A stretch of DNA of 37,085 nt from Myxococcales bacterium (GCA_018780435.1 JADMJS010000526.1:1-37085), one strand, 5' to 3'. Counted from the stretch's first letter, positions 8,108 to 17,824 are shown. Notes: a model not told the origin generated them from the sequence alone. A program made the numbers and translations.

Positions 8108-9264
8108 CCGTGGCGACCCCCAAGCTGGCCCGACGTTCGGCGCCCCACGGATTCACGCTCTACGAGCTCCTCGTGGCCGTCGTCGTGGCGACTATTCTCA
8201 TCCTGATGGTCTACACCATCTACACGAAGGCATCGCGCTCCTACCGCAACCAGTCCATGGCGGTCGCGATGCAGCAGCACGCGCGCTTCGCGATCGATCA
8301 CCTGCGCCGCGACATCGCGCTCGCAGGCTTCAACGTGACGCCCAACTCCACCATCGACCCGAACGTGTGCGTGCAGCCGTCGTCGCCCCTCCGCGCCATC
8401 ACGGCCAAGCGGAGCCTGCCGGGCACGACCGTCGCGAGCCCGACCCAGAACGCCAACATCGCCCCGCTTGAGTTCACGCTCTTCGGCGACTACACCGGCG
8501 CGAACGGCGAGATCTTCATCACCGACTCGGTCGCCGGAAACACCGTCACGCTGCAGACCGGCTTCGAGGCGCGCATCACCGAGGCTCAGTTTCTGCGCAT
8601 CTTCGATTCCACGGACAGCAACCGGCGTTACCTGCGCATCGTCGACGCCGAGCAGTACGAGGTCTACATCCCGATCTCGGGCGCCAACTACGGGGCACGC
8701 CAGATCGTGCTGCAGAGCGCGCCACCTGCGCGAAGCGGGACTCAGACCTGTGGCATTCAGGGCTTTGGGCTCGGCCTCCAGGTCAGCCCGGCGATGTTCA
8801 TTCGCTACCGCCTCGAAGTTACGGACGCGGCACGCGGCGCGACCTCACTCGTGCGGGAGGACATCCAGGTCGACGGCGTCACGCCCGTCGAGGACTCGAA
8901 GCTGCTCATCGCGGAGAACGTCGTCGACTTCTCAGCCTATGACTTCGTCTTCGACAACGACGCGACCAAACGATCGCCGTCGCTCGCGGTCACCTCGACG
9001 CCGGACGCCACGATCCTCGACGACTCGGGCGAAGGTGGGGCCCTCGGCCGTCTCAGCGCGACGTCCCAAAACCTCCGCTTCATGACCGTGAAGGTGACCG
9101 TCCGCACCGAACAAGAAGACCCGGACCTCACCCACGTGCCGCGCATCGGGCCCTATACCCGAATCAACACCTACGACGTCTACCCGGGCCTCGAAGGCGC
9201 CGCGCGCACACTCAGCCTGACCAGCAAGGTCATGCTCCAAACGCTTGCCGTGAGGAACATCTGA
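8104..9264 (+). CDS. Type IV minor pseudopilin, PilW-like
   Basis: A 386-residue prepilin starting at ATG 8104 (4-nt overlap with the previous gene). The N-terminus has HG then FTLYE, Glu at +5 and the helix LLVAVVVATILILMVY. It is followed by MQQHARFAIDHLRRDIALAGF, the conserved segment found after the N-terminal helix in PilW proteins. The rest is a large beta-rich head. PilW links the core minor pilins to PilX and PilY1. Confidence 0.9.
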   Translation: MTVATPKLARRSAPHGFTLYELLVAVVVATILILMVYTIYTKASRSYRNQSMAVAMQQHARFAIDHLRRDIALAGFNVTPNSTIDPNVCVQPSSPLRAITAKRSLPGTTVASPTQNANIAPLEFTLFGDYTGANGEIFITDSVAGNTVTLQTGFEARITEAQFLRIFDSTDSNRRYLRIVDAEQYEVYIPISGANYGARQIVLQSAPPARSGTQTCGIQGFGLGLQVSPAMFIRYRLEVTDAARGATSLVREDIQVDGVTPVEDSKLLIAENVVDFSAYDFVFDNDATKRSPSLAVTSTPDATILDDSGEGGALGRLSATSQNLRFMTVKVTVRTEQEDPDLTHVPRIGPYTRINTYDVYPGLEGAARTLSLTSKVMLQTLAVRNI

Positions 9265-9839
9265 TGCGTCAGCGCTTTCGATTCACGATGGACCGAATCA
9301 CCACGCGCCGCGGGAGCCTACTCATCGTCTCGCTCATGGTCATCCTGGTCATGGCCGGCCTGGCCCTGGTTGGCGCCCGGGGCGTCATGATGGAGCTCTC
9401 GCAGGTCGGCAACTTCCGCGCGGGCGAGCAGTCGCTTCGAATCACCGAGTCCGGGATGGAAGCCACCGTCGCGATGGCGATCGAGAAGGGCGACGCCTTT
9501 CCGCTCTTCATGCAGCAGAACGAGAACAAGCTCGCGCTCAAAGACGTCTCGGACAAGTTCTACGACGTGACCCCCAAGGGCTCCTTCGGTCGCGAATACT
9601 CGGCGCTTGGCGGCGTGAACTTCGTCAGCGTGATGACGCTCCCTCAGGATACGAACCGCGTGCCGGGCTACCCCGTGAACGAGGCGTTCGTCTGGAAGAA
9701 GTACCAAATCTCTACATACGGTTACTACGGCACCGCGGACTCCACCGCGACGCCGGCCGACGTGGTACGCAACAGCTCGCGTCAGTACGTGAGCCACAGC
9801 TTCGTCGGACCCTACATCGTAGGGGGAGGCGGCCAATGA
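9264..9839 (+). CDS. Type IV minor pseudopilin, PilX-like
   Basis: A 191-residue protein whose ATG (9264) shares one base with the preceding TGA. The N-terminal RRG is followed by SLLIVSLMVILVMAGLALVGARG, the PilX-type hydrophobic helix, without a Glu at +5, as in PilX/GspK-type proteins that sit at the tip. The next segment (ELSQVGNFRAGEQSLRITESGMEA) matches the amphipathic helix of PilX proteins. It is directly before pilY1, with an ATGA overlap, as in other minor-pilin clusters. Confidence 0.85.
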   Translation: MRQRFRFTMDRITTRRGSLLIVSLMVILVMAGLALVGARGVMMELSQVGNFRAGEQSLRITESGMEATVAMAIEKGDAFPLFMQQNENKLALKDVSDKFYDVTPKGSFGREYSALGGVNFVSVMTLPQDTNRVPGYPVNEAFVWKKYQISTYGYYGTADSTATPADVVRNSSRQYVSHSFVGPYIVGGGGQ

Positions 9840-12800
9840 CACGGCAATCGACCGGACGGCGCGTCGCGCTCACGTTCGGGATCACCTCCGGCCTGCTGAC
9901 GCTGTGCGTCTCGACCGCGGCCCTTGCCCAAGTCGACGCGGCGAGCAGGCCGCCGGTGGTCTTCGTCATCCTCGACACCTCGGGCTCCATGTCCTACGTG
10001 CAAGGGCCCGAGTTCGTCACACCGGCGTGCGCGGTCGACGCGACGGCGATCACCGCCGGCGACGACCCGGCGCTGATGCGTGACCCCACGTTCACCTACC
10101 AATATTCGCGCGACATGATCGCCAAGGAAGTGCTCACCGGGACCTTCGAGTCGTTCTGGTGCCGAGAGCGACTCCGTCCCGCGGGTCGATTCGACGCCGG
10201 GTACCCGATCCCCTGGTACACGCCCGAGTTCGCCACTCAACGCGCCGACGGCGTCATCGACGTCAACAAGGAGCGCATCAAGTTCGCGTTCTCCACCTTC
10301 GACACCATCTTGAACGACGACGCCGATCCGTCGGGTGGCTGGTCGCTCGGCCCGAACGCACAGTTCCTGAACCCCGTCGGCCGCACGAACATCGGCCTTC
10401 AGAACGCGACGGCGCCGTGGGGCAAGCTGATGGTCCCGCCGGTCACGGACGACTCGACGGCGGTCATCGACCACAACGAGCTCGTCCAGAAGGAGCTGCT
10501 CGGGTCCATCCCGTTCGGCGGTACGCCGATCGCGCCCGCGCTCGAAGACACGGTCTGGCTCTTTGGCAACAACGAGGCCTTCATGAAGAAGACGGCCTCG
10601 AACGACGGCGACCCCTATCAGAAGTGCCGCCCCCGCAGCGTCCTGCTCATCACCGACGGGCGCCCGAACATGGGCGAAGGGGCGCTCGGGTACAAGAACT
10701 CGGTACAGGCCGCCGAACGCCTCTTCAAGCAGGGCTACAAAGTACACGTGGTCGGCTTCTCGCTCGACCCGGCCACGGTGAGCCTCGTGAACGACATCGC
10801 GGTCGCAGGCGGCACGGAAGAGGCCAAGCTCGCGGTGACGCCGACGCAGCTCGCGACCGCGCTCTCGACGGTCCTCGGCAAAGCGACGCCGGGCGTCTTC
10901 TCGCGCACTGACTCCGTGTTCACCGACATCACGGGCTCGAACACCGACCTCCAGTATCAGATCAACACCGCCTACTCGAACTCGAACACGACCGACATCG
11001 ACATGTCCGGCTACTTCGAAGTGACGTCCTACCGCTGTGAGGACGGATGCCGCGATGCGAGCGGCGGCGCGGGCGCGTGCGAGGTCAAGGATGCGCGTAC
11101 GATCCTGAACCAGCGCACGCTCGACCGGAAGATGTACTTCGCTCTCGACGGCAAGAAGGAGGAGTTCAAGAAGGGGAACAGCGACCTCACCGCCGACCTG
11201 ATGGCGCTGCCGACGGCTGGGCCGCTGCCAAACCTCATCCCGGTCCTCTACAACGGCACCTACCGCGTGTCCGGCGAGACTCTCGGCGACGCGTCCGACC
11301 CGACGGTCCGCGAGAAGTACCGTACGCAGATCATCGATCTCATCCACGGCGATTCCGGCACAAGGCGGCAGAAGGAACGCCTCGGCGCCATCTGGCACTC
11401 GTCGCCGGTGCTACAGACGAACCTGTCGTCGCTCGACGTGCAGATCCCGTCGTTCAAGAGCTACAAGACGGCTATCGCGAATCGCCCGACCATGGCCTAC
11501 ACGATGACGCACGAAGGCTTCATTCACGCGTTTCACGTGAGCCAGCCCGGCGTCGGGTCGCCCACTGGCACGAAGTGGCTCGAAGAAGTGTGGGCCATCG
11601 CACCGCAGGCCCTCGTGCCGCGCCTCCAGGAGCTCGGGACCAAACTCCAGGTCCTGGCTGACGGGAAGATGATCCTGAAGGACGTGCGCCTCGAAAAGAC
11701 GGCCGCCAACTTGACGCTCGCGCAGGAGACCGCCCAGTGGCGCTCCATTCTGGTCGCCCCTTACCGGCAAGGCGCGCGCGGCCTCATGGCCGTCGACGTC
11801 ACGGACCCGTTCAACCCGCTCATCCGGTGGGAGATCACGAACGGGCGCCGCTGCTGGCTCACGGACACCACGGTCGGGACGACGAAGTGCGAGACCTTCG
11901 ACGAGAACGATCGGAGCGACTTCCGAAACCTCGGCTACGTCCACGCCAAGCCACAGATCGGGACCGTCTTCATCGAGGTCGACAACGTCAACGACAAACG
12001 CGAAGTCGCTGCCGCCTTCTTCCCCTGTGGCGAGCCGGTCCTCGGCGAGCCGGAGTCGGGTAAGTGCTTCATGGTGGTTCGACTCGACACGGGCGAGAAG
12101 ATCCGTGAGTTCAAGAACGGCAATTCGTCAGTCGTGGACGACAACGGCGCGAACGACAACCTGGCCGACACGCTCGACCACGCCATCGTGGGCGACCCGG
12201 TCGCGTACAACACCTTCCTCGGCACCTTCACGACGCGCCTCTTCGTCGGCGACGCCGGCGGTCAGCTCTGGCGCGTGGACGTGTCCGGGACCAAGCCGTC
12301 GACCTGGAAGATGGGCTTCTTCTTCGACACCTACGACGATCTCGAAGACCTCGCCATGTTCGCACCAGGGCGCTCGGCTTTGCGCACGGCGCCCGCGATC
12401 TCGCCGGTCCCACAACGCGGTCAGCTCGTTCTGGTCTTCGGGACCGGCGACGTCGACTACGGCAAAGACACGCAGAAGACGGTCGTCTATTCGGTGAAGG
12501 AGAAGCTCGCGTTCTCCACCTCGACCGGCGCGGTCGTCGGTGATGTGGCCGCCGAGGTAAACTGGCGTCGAAAGCTCAATACGGGCGAGTACTTGACGAG
12601 CCGACCCATCATCTTCGGTCGCACGGCTTACTTCACGAGCTACGAAGCGGACAAGACCGACGCCTGCGAAGGTGGCACCGGTCGCATCTGGGGGCTCGAC
12701 TTCCTTGAGGACGTCAATGACGCGCCCGTCGGCACGCTCGACGTCGATGGCGACGTCGCCACCGCCGTCAAGGCCGAGTTCATCGAGCTCGTCGACACGG

Positions 12801-13081
12801 TGCCTTACGGCGCGACCATCGCGAGCCGCCCGGCCTGCACGGGTGACGCGGGCCTCGCCGCCGCTGGCGCGAACCTCGGCGCCGGTTCGTCGAGCCTACG
12901 TGGTGCCAAGAGCGGCCAGCTCGAGCTCATCGTCCAGACGGGCAACAAGGGTCAGACCAACACCGCAGCCAACCCTGGCAAGTCAGGCCAGTCCGCCACG
13001 GTCAACAAGTTCAGCCAGAAGCTGGTGCGGCCGCCGAAGCAGGTCATCAGCGTGAGCTGGGGCCAGGTCCAGAGCCTGTGA
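9836..13081 (+). CDS. pilY1: PilY1-type pilus tip adhesin
   Basis: A 1081-residue secreted protein with signal peptide ending near ALAQ (residues 29-32). A von Willebrand A domain follows: MIDAS motif DTSGS at 47-51, then GGTPIAPALEDT (MIDAS Thr) and LLITDGRPNMGEGA (MIDAS Asp). The C-terminal half is the PilY1 beta-propeller, visible in GLMAVDVTDPFNPLIRWE, LFVGDAGGQLWRVDVSG and the conserved LVFGTGDV. PilY1 sits at the pilus tip, promotes assembly with the minor pilins and mediates adhesion or surface sensing. It overlaps both neighbours by 4 nt. The RGD/calcium-loop details known from Pseudomonas were not identified with certainty. The family call is firm. Confidence 0.95.
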   Translation: MTRQSTGRRVALTFGITSGLLTLCVSTAALAQVDAASRPPVVFVILDTSGSMSYVQGPEFVTPACAVDATAITAGDDPALMRDPTFTYQYSRDMIAKEVLTGTFESFWCRERLRPAGRFDAGYPIPWYTPEFATQRADGVIDVNKERIKFAFSTFDTILNDDADPSGGWSLGPNAQFLNPVGRTNIGLQNATAPWGKLMVPPVTDDSTAVIDHNELVQKELLGSIPFGGTPIAPALEDTVWLFGNNEAFMKKTASNDGDPYQKCRPRSVLLITDGRPNMGEGALGYKNSVQAAERLFKQGYKVHVVGFSLDPATVSLVNDIAVAGGTEEAKLAVTPTQLATALSTVLGKATPGVFSRTDSVFTDITGSNTDLQYQINTAYSNSNTTDIDMSGYFEVTSYRCEDGCRDASGGAGACEVKDARTILNQRTLDRKMYFALDGKKEEFKKGNSDLTADLMALPTAGPLPNLIPVLYNGTYRVSGETLGDASDPTVREKYRTQIIDLIHGDSGTRRQKERLGAIWHSSPVLQTNLSSLDVQIPSFKSYKTAIANRPTMAYTMTHEGFIHAFHVSQPGVGSPTGTKWLEEVWAIAPQALVPRLQELGTKLQVLADGKMILKDVRLEKTAANLTLAQETAQWRSILVAPYRQGARGLMAVDVTDPFNPLIRWEITNGRRCWLTDTTVGTTKCETFDENDRSDFRNLGYVHAKPQIGTVFIEVDNVNDKREVAAAFFPCGEPVLGEPESGKCFMVVRLDTGEKIREFKNGNSSVVDDNGANDNLADTLDHAIVGDPVAYNTFLGTFTTRLFVGDAGGQLWRVDVSGTKPSTWKMGFFFDTYDDLEDLAMFAPGRSALRTAPAISPVPQRGQLVLVFGTGDVDYGKDTQKTVVYSVKEKLAFSTSTGAVVGDVAAEVNWRRKLNTGEYLTSRPIIFGRTAYFTSYEADKTDACEGGTGRIWGLDFLEDVNDAPVGTLDVDGDVATAVKAEFIELVDTVPYGATIASRPACTGDAGLAAAGANLGAGSSSLRGAKSGQLELIVQTGNKGQTNTAANPGKSGQSATVNKFSQKLVRPPKQVISVSWGQVQSL

Positions 13082-14070
13082 CCATGCGCCACGCTCGCCA
13101 AGTCGCGACCTGGATCGCTTCGCTCGGCGTCGCGACGGCTGGGTGCGGTCGAGAGTTACTCGGCGCCGACGAAGAACCGCTGAGCCCGAACGCGGAGCTG
13201 AGGGCGCCCATCGAGACGCCGGAGGCACCGAAGCCGCCGAAAGACGTTGACGACTCGGGGCGATTGCTGGCTGCCGAAGGACTCGTGAGCGGCTTCGAGG
13301 TCCCGAAGGGGCTGAAGTTGCTGCGCCGCGAACGCGGCTACCTCGAGTTCGAGGTAAACGCGACAGCGGACGCCCTTCGCGAGTTCTGGACTGGGCTCGA
13401 TGGCCGGACAGGCCGCCGATACACCGAACGACGATACCTCGTCGAGAACGCGACTGTCGGCTTCGATGTCAACCATACTCGAGACACCCTCGATCGACTG
13501 AGGCTCGGCGACGAGTACAAAGATGGCTACATCTACGTCGCGCCGGGTGGTGGACGTTCACAGCGGATCCGCGTCCACCCGCCTCTGACGGTGGTCGATC
13601 CGGACGATGATCCCTTCATCCCGAAGCTTGAGCCGGCCGGTCCCGGGAACGCCCCGACCCCTCGAGGAGCACCGCCGCCGAGTCGCCCGCAGGGGATCCC
13701 CGCTCGCGACGACACGAGTGCCCGTCCCGCGGGCACCGGAAATGGCCTTGCCGGGGGCGGCGGCGCAGGGAACGATCAGGGAGGCGGCGGCGCGAGCAAC
13801 GATCACGGAGGTGGCGGCACGCCGAATGAGCCCGGCACGCCAAGCGGGACCGGCACCGAGCCCGCGCCGTCGGGGCCGAACCCGCAAGGCCCTGGTCTCT
13901 TGCCCATGGCCCCAAGCCCGCTCCCGCCGTCACTCACGCCCACCGGGCTCGCCCCGAACGGCAACACCCCCTCCAAGAAGTACGGCCCGTATCCGGGGGG
14001 TGGTCGTTCGGTCGTCCCGGACATCCGACAGTGGCAGGTCCAAAACCCGGGCACCCAGTTCCTCGACTGA
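13078..14070 (+). CDS. Pro/Gly-rich putative lipoprotein of the pilus operon
   Basis: Starts at GTG 13078, overlapping the pilY1 stop as GTGA (ATG 13084 is an alternative). It has 330 residues. The N-terminus has a short hydrophobic stretch ending in ATAGC, a weak lipobox with Cys about residue 23. Residues 55-165 form a compact region without a recognised family. Residues 195-300 are low complexity: Pro-rich, with three near repeats of GGGG-A/T-x-N-D/E and a Pro/Gly run. The C-terminus (SVVPDIRQWQVQNPG) is more ordered. Tight coupling to pilY1 suggests a role in assembly or envelope passage of the tip complex; this is inference. No CxxCH is present, so it is not a cytochrome such as TfcP of Myxococcus. 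Confidence 0.8.
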   Translation: MTMRHARQVATWIASLGVATAGCGRELLGADEEPLSPNAELRAPIETPEAPKPPKDVDDSGRLLAAEGLVSGFEVPKGLKLLRRERGYLEFEVNATADALREFWTGLDGRTGRRYTERRYLVENATVGFDVNHTRDTLDRLRLGDEYKDGYIYVAPGGGRSQRIRVHPPLTVVDPDDDPFIPKLEPAGPGNAPTPRGAPPPSRPQGIPARDDTSARPAGTGNGLAGGGGAGNDQGGGGASNDHGGGGTPNEPGTPSGTGTEPAPSGPNPQGPGLLPMAPSPLPPSLTPTGLAPNGNTPSKKYGPYPGGGRSVVPDIRQWQVQNPGTQFLD

Positions 14071-15878
14071 CCGCACCGACCTTGTCGTCTCCGCCCAAGT
14101 CCGAGACTAGCCAGCTACGTCTGCGGACGGGCCTCCGGCTCCTCACGCTGGACGCCATGCTGGTCGCGGCGCTTTACGCCCGCCTCGCGTGGCGGCTCGG
14201 CTCACGAAGCACGCCGTCCCCGTCCTCGGCCGCGTTGTGGCTCGTCCCATCCACGGCCTTCCTGGTCACCTTCGCCATCGGTGGAGCCGTCTTGGGGCTG
14301 GCGTACGTGCTCGGCAGAGGTCGACGCGCTGCGGGCTTGGTCACCACGGCCCTCTTCAGCCTGGGCGTCCTCCTCGCGTTCGCGGACACGTGGTCCTACG
14401 GCGCGCTGGGGGTTCACGCGCTATCAGCGGACACACTCGGGATGGTCTTCAGCTCCGGAGGCGGCCGTGAGCTTCGCCTCCCCCCCGCGCTGCTGCTGGG
14501 GGCCCTCCTCGTACTCAGCGCGCTCTGGGCCCTCCACCACGTGCTCTGGCGCCGTCTCGAACGCACGACTGACCGTGCGTGGCCGGAACGCGTCAGCATC
14601 GGGGGCGTCGCTGCCACCACGCTCGCCGCGATACTCTTGGCCCGAAGCGTCAAGGCCGGCTCGGACGAGCTCGTGGTTGGCGCCGCGCCACTCGCACCGG
14701 TGCTCTTGGCGGGAGACGCCCCCGCGCTGCGGCGAGCCCGCCTCACCCTCCCGCCGCCCGACGGGACGGTGACGCCGACGCGCCCTATCGTCTTCATTCT
14801 GGTCGAGTCGCTCCGCGCCGACATGCTGACGGAGGCGCACATGCCCTTCACGAGCCAGCTCGCGAGGGGCCCCGGCTGCGTCGCATCAGCGCTTCACGTG
14901 AGTGGCGGAAACACCACGGAATACGGGACCTTCGCGCTCTTGTATGGCCTCGACACGCCGCACTTCGACGTCATTCAGGCCCGGCCCACGCCGCCACCCG
15001 CGTTCGAGGTGCTCCGTCGGTCGGGCTACCGGCTGACCGGCGCGGGGGCGTCGGCACTACGGACGTGGAACGAGTCGGGTTTCTTGGTCGACGGCTTCGA
15101 CGAGTACGCCGAGATCACCGCGACGGGCGACTATCGGGACGATGAAGCGGCGCTCGCGAAGACCGTCCTCGCCTTGGGGGCGACCGGCCCGAGCTTCACC
15201 TTCGTGTTCTTCAACGCGACGCACCACAACTACCAGTACCCACCCGCGTTCGAGCGGCACCGACCGGTGATGGACGTCTCTTACGACCACTTCCTCGACG
15301 ACGAGATGCTCCGGCGCGACGCCGACCGCATTCGAAACCGTTATTGGAACGCAGCGGCGTACGTCGATGACCTCGTGCGGCGGACGATGGCGGCCGTGCC
15401 GAAGGACGCGATCGTGGTGATCACGGGCGATCACGGCGAGGAGTTCTGGGAACACGGGCTGCTTGGCCACGCTGCACCCCGCTTCGTCGCCGAGCGCACC
15501 GACGTCCCGATGGTCCTCTGCGGCATCACGGGGCTGTCGTCACCGACCCTGTCGAGCCACGTCGATATCTGGCCGACGGTGATGTCCGCGCTCGGTGGCC
15601 CGACGGCGCTCTTCAGCGGCACCCCGCTTCAGTCGGGCCCCCAAACGGCCGTGTTTACGGCGGGGCTCGACTTTCCCTGGAGGAACAGGACGGCCGCAAT
15701 CGTCACCACGGGCGCACGGCATTGGGTAGCCACCTGCCGCGACGGGCGTTTTCCCTGCATCGAGCCCGTCTGGTCGACCTCGCCCGACAGCCGAAGCGAG
15801 GTGGATGGGCCGACGACGGCGCTCCTCGAGGGCGTCGAAGCGAGGCTCAGACGTTTCCTCGTCGTGCCGCCGGAGTAA
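14031..15878 (+). CDS. Membrane-anchored sulfatase / phosphoethanolamine-transferase-like protein
   Basis: A protein of up to 615 residues (GTG 14031). The start is uncertain: TTG 14082 or ATG 14157 would shorten it, and no candidate has a strong RBS. About four to five hydrophobic segments lie between residues 36 and 206, followed by an alkaline-phosphatase superfamily domain outside the membrane. Visible active-site elements are Glu259 in ILVESLRAD, a likely nucleophile Thr295 or Thr296 in SGGNTTEYGTFALLYG, Asp467/His468 in VVITGDHGEEFWEHG, and His475 and His480. This pattern fits LtaS/EptA/YejM-type enzymes that move phosphoglycerol or phosphoethanolamine. It closes the pilin operon, overlapping the gene before it, so it may decorate pilins or lipids. 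The family is sure; the substrate is not. Confidence 0.88.
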   Translation: MAGPKPGHPVPRLTAPTLSSPPKSETSQLRLRTGLRLLTLDAMLVAALYARLAWRLGSRSTPSPSSAALWLVPSTAFLVTFAIGGAVLGLAYVLGRGRRAAGLVTTALFSLGVLLAFADTWSYGALGVHALSADTLGMVFSSGGGRELRLPPALLLGALLVLSALWALHHVLWRRLERTTDRAWPERVSIGGVAATTLAAILLARSVKAGSDELVVGAAPLAPVLLAGDAPALRRARLTLPPPDGTVTPTRPIVFILVESLRADMLTEAHMPFTSQLARGPGCVASALHVSGGNTTEYGTFALLYGLDTPHFDVIQARPTPPPAFEVLRRSGYRLTGAGASALRTWNESGFLVDGFDEYAEITATGDYRDDEAALAKTVLALGATGPSFTFVFFNATHHNYQYPPAFERHRPVMDVSYDHFLDDEMLRRDADRIRNRYWNAAAYVDDLVRRTMAAVPKDAIVVITGDHGEEFWEHGLLGHAAPRFVAERTDVPMVLCGITGLSSPTLSSHVDIWPTVMSALGGPTALFSGTPLQSGPQTAVFTAGLDFPWRNRTAAIVTTGARHWVATCRDGRFPCIEPVWSTSPDSRSEVDGPTTALLEGVEARLRRFLVVPPE

Positions 15879-15882
15879 CTCT

Positions 15883-17115
15883 CTATTTGGTCGGGTTGTT
15901 CTTGGGCACGATGTTGAGCGTGTTCAGCTCTTCGATGCACGTCATGATGATGATGGCGAGGTCGATGACGACCGAGAGCGCTGTCCCCGCGCCCGGGAAG
16001 AGACCCGCGCCGGTGCTCGCGAGGCCCATTCGGGCGATCCACTTGTCGAGCTCGGTCGACTCCGCGTCGGTCTCGGCCTGCCAGATCGAGATGATGTCGG
16101 TCACGGCGACGATAGCCGTCCCGAAGAGCGGGATCTTTCGGCCCGCCATGCGAGCCATGAGCTTCGTCTTGATCGAGTCGGGGAGGAGCTTCAGGAAAAA
16201 CTGGCACATGTTGTAGGACAACGTGATCGCGGTCGGGTGATCCTTCAGCCCGTCCATGAGGTCCTTGGTGGCGTTACGCGCGTCGCCGGCCTTCCCGTCC
16301 AAGATGGCGGCGAGGAGGAGCACCATGTGGGGCACCACGTGGTAGCGATGGAGGTCGACCAACATGTCGCCGACGTCTTCGAGCTTCGGGATTCGCCGGA
16401 GAATGCGAGTGAGGCCACGCACGCACTTGTCCTGAAAGGCCTTGGGCATGGCCTTCCAGCCTTTGCCAATGGCCTTGAGGAGCGAGACGCACCCGTCCTT
16501 CACCTTTCCCGACTCGAAGGACACGTAGGCTTTGTAGGACTCGACGATGAACTCGAGCCCGTCGGCGCGTTTGCCGAGGAATTCGAGCGCCTCGCCGATC
16601 TCGTCGACGCTCGCGCCGGTCACCCGAACCAGGAACTCGATGTACTTCGGAAGTGCGGCCGCACTGCACTTGAGGATCTCGGCCGTCTTCATGATGCCCT
16701 TGTGGGTGTTCGACTCGGAGTACTCGGGCTCCTTCTTGGCTGCGGCCTTCGTCGTGGAGGTGGTGGCTGTCGCGGGCGGCTTGGCAGGCGAGGTCGACGG
16801 TTTGGTGGTCGCCGGCTTCGTGGTCGCCGGCTTCGTGGTCGCCGGCTTGGTCGTCGCGGGTTTGGTGGTCGAGGTCGACGTGCCCGACCCGCTCTTCGTG
16901 ACGGTGGACTCCCTGACGGACGGGATGAAGACGGTGTCGCCCGGGAAAATCTTGTCGTAGTTGTTGCCGCAGCGTTCGCGGAAGCTCTCGTTGTCGTCGG
17001 CGTCCCAGATCGTCTTCCAGGACTTGATGCCGTACTTGTAGGCGATCCCCGAGAGGGTATCGCCCATGACGATTTTGTGTCGCACCACCGCCCCCAATGC
17101 GAGCTCGCCGAACAT
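15883..17115 (-). CDS. LysM-domain protein with hydrophobic C-terminal region
   Basis: From ATG 17115 the protein has 410 residues; the frame extends to GTG 17220, but the extra residues look non-native and neither start has a strong RBS. Residues 12-66 form a LysM domain ([17 protein letters not shown] ... [10 protein letters not shown]), which binds peptidoglycan or chitin-type glycans. Five TTKPA-type pentapeptides follow as a linker. The C-terminal 260 residues are helical with hydrophobic Gly-rich stretches near [31 protein letters not shown] and a longer one near the end ([20 protein letters not shown]). No signal peptide is visible. The gene ends 4 nt from the convergent pilus operon and is divergent from hslV. 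It could be a secreted or injected effector or an envelope protein; no family was recognised for the C-terminus. Confidence 0.85.
   Translation of the reverse strand: MFGELALGAVVRHKIVMGDTLSGIAYKYGIKSWKTIWDADDNESFRERCGNNYDKIFPGDTVFIPSVRESTVTKSGSGTSTSTTKPATTKPATTKPATTKPATTKPSTSPAKPPATATTSTTKAAAKKEPEYSESNTHKGIMKTAEILKCSAAALPKYIEFLVRVTGASVDEIGEALEFLGKRADGLEFIVESYKAYVSFESGKVKDGCVSLLKAIGKGWKAMPKAFQDKCVRGLTRILRRIPKLEDVGDMLVDLHRYHVVPHMVLLLAAILDGKAGDARNATKDLMDGLKDHPTAITLSYNMCQFFLKLLPDSIKTKLMARMAGRKIPLFGTAIVAVTDIISIWQAETDAESTELDKWIARMGLASTGAGLFPGAGTALSVVIDLAIIIMTCIEELNTLNIVPKNNPTK
16795..16869 (-). repeat. 15-bp tandem repeat encoding TTKPA, 5 copies
   Basis: Five 15-bp units lie back to back inside the LysM gene, four coding for Thr-Thr-Lys-Pro-Ala and the last for TTKPS. 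Two neighbouring units are identical in DNA, so slippage could change linker length in frame. The repeat separates the LysM domain from the helical C-terminal region. Confidence 0.9.
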
Positions 17116-17275
17116 GACCGTCGGCCAACGCAGCTCCGCCTGTCGAGTTTGCGGGAAACACGCGACTCCGCAATACGAACTTTTCTTTTGGTACCGGTGC
17201 GGGGCCGGCATGTGGCGCACTTCACCTTCTCGACGCGTGGGGTACTCTGCGCGAGATCGACGGCCCGGGACCGGG

Positions 17276-17281
17276 CAGGAG
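17276..17281 (+). promoter_or_regulatory. Ribosome-binding site fixing the hslV TTG start
   Basis: GCAGGAG ends at about 17281 and is 6-7 nt from TTG 17288. No other start codon in this frame nearby has an RBS, and the resulting N-terminus matches HslV. Confidence 0.7.
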
Positions 17282-17287
17282 CGCCGC

Positions 17288-17824
17288 TTGTTTCACGCCA
17301 CTACCATCGTCGCAGTCAGACACGCCGGACGGGTCGCCATCGGGGGCGACGGCCAAGTCTCTCGCGGGAACACCATCGTCAAGGGCACCGCCAACAAGAT
17401 CCGGCGTCTTCACGGCGGCGACGTGGTCGTGGGCTTCGCCGGTTCCACGGCGGATGCGTTCACGCTCTTCGAGCGCTTCGAAGGCAAGCTCAAAGACCAC
17501 AGCGGTAACCTCACCCGCGCCGCCGTGGAGCTCGCCAAAGACTGGCGCACTGACCGGGCCCTTCGCCGCCTCGAAGCGCTCATCCTCGCGGTCGACCGCA
17601 CCAAGACCTTGCTGCTATCGGGGACCGGCGACGTCATCGATCCCGATGGCCCGGTCTGCGCCATCGGCTCCGGTGGCGACTATGCCGCCGCCGCTGCCCA
17701 AGCGCTCACCAAACACGCGCCGCACCTCAGCGCCCGGGACATGGTCGAGGAGTCGCTGCGTATCGCCGCGTCCATCTGCATCTACACCAACACGTCGTTC
17801 ACCATCGAAGAGCTCGGGGGGTGA
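17288..17824 (+). CDS. hslV: ATP-dependent protease proteolytic subunit HslV
   Basis: A 178-residue HslV starting at TTG 17288, chosen because AGGAG lies 7 nt upstream and the product begins FHATTIVAV, as in other HslV proteins with a short propeptide. Thr at position 5 (first of TTIVAV) becomes the catalytic N-terminal nucleophile after processing. Conserved blocks are [62 protein letters not shown] and ASICIYTN. HslV forms a double hexamer that degrades proteins fed by the HslU ATPase. No hslU is present in the window. The stop overlaps the next gene as GTGA. Confidence 0.95.
   Translation: MFHATTIVAVRHAGRVAIGGDGQVSRGNTIVKGTANKIRRLHGGDVVVGFAGSTADAFTLFERFEGKLKDHSGNLTRAAVELAKDWRTDRALRRLEALILAVDRTKTLLLSGTGDVIDPDGPVCAIGSGGDYAAAAAQALTKHAPHLSARDMVEESLRIAASICIYTNTSFTIEELGG

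Noticed and set aside
9812..11398. 528-codon minus-strand frame opposite pilY1
   Set aside because: Mirror frame of the VWA region, rich in Arg, Val and Asp, without domain signal.
13078..14070. Cytochrome c (TfcP-like) identity for the gene after pilY1
   Set aside because: No CxxCH motif is present.
15805..17508. 567-codon plus-strand frame opposite the LysM gene
   Set aside because: Low-complexity Gly/Arg run is the antisense of the TTKPA repeat; it also crosses into hslV in another frame.
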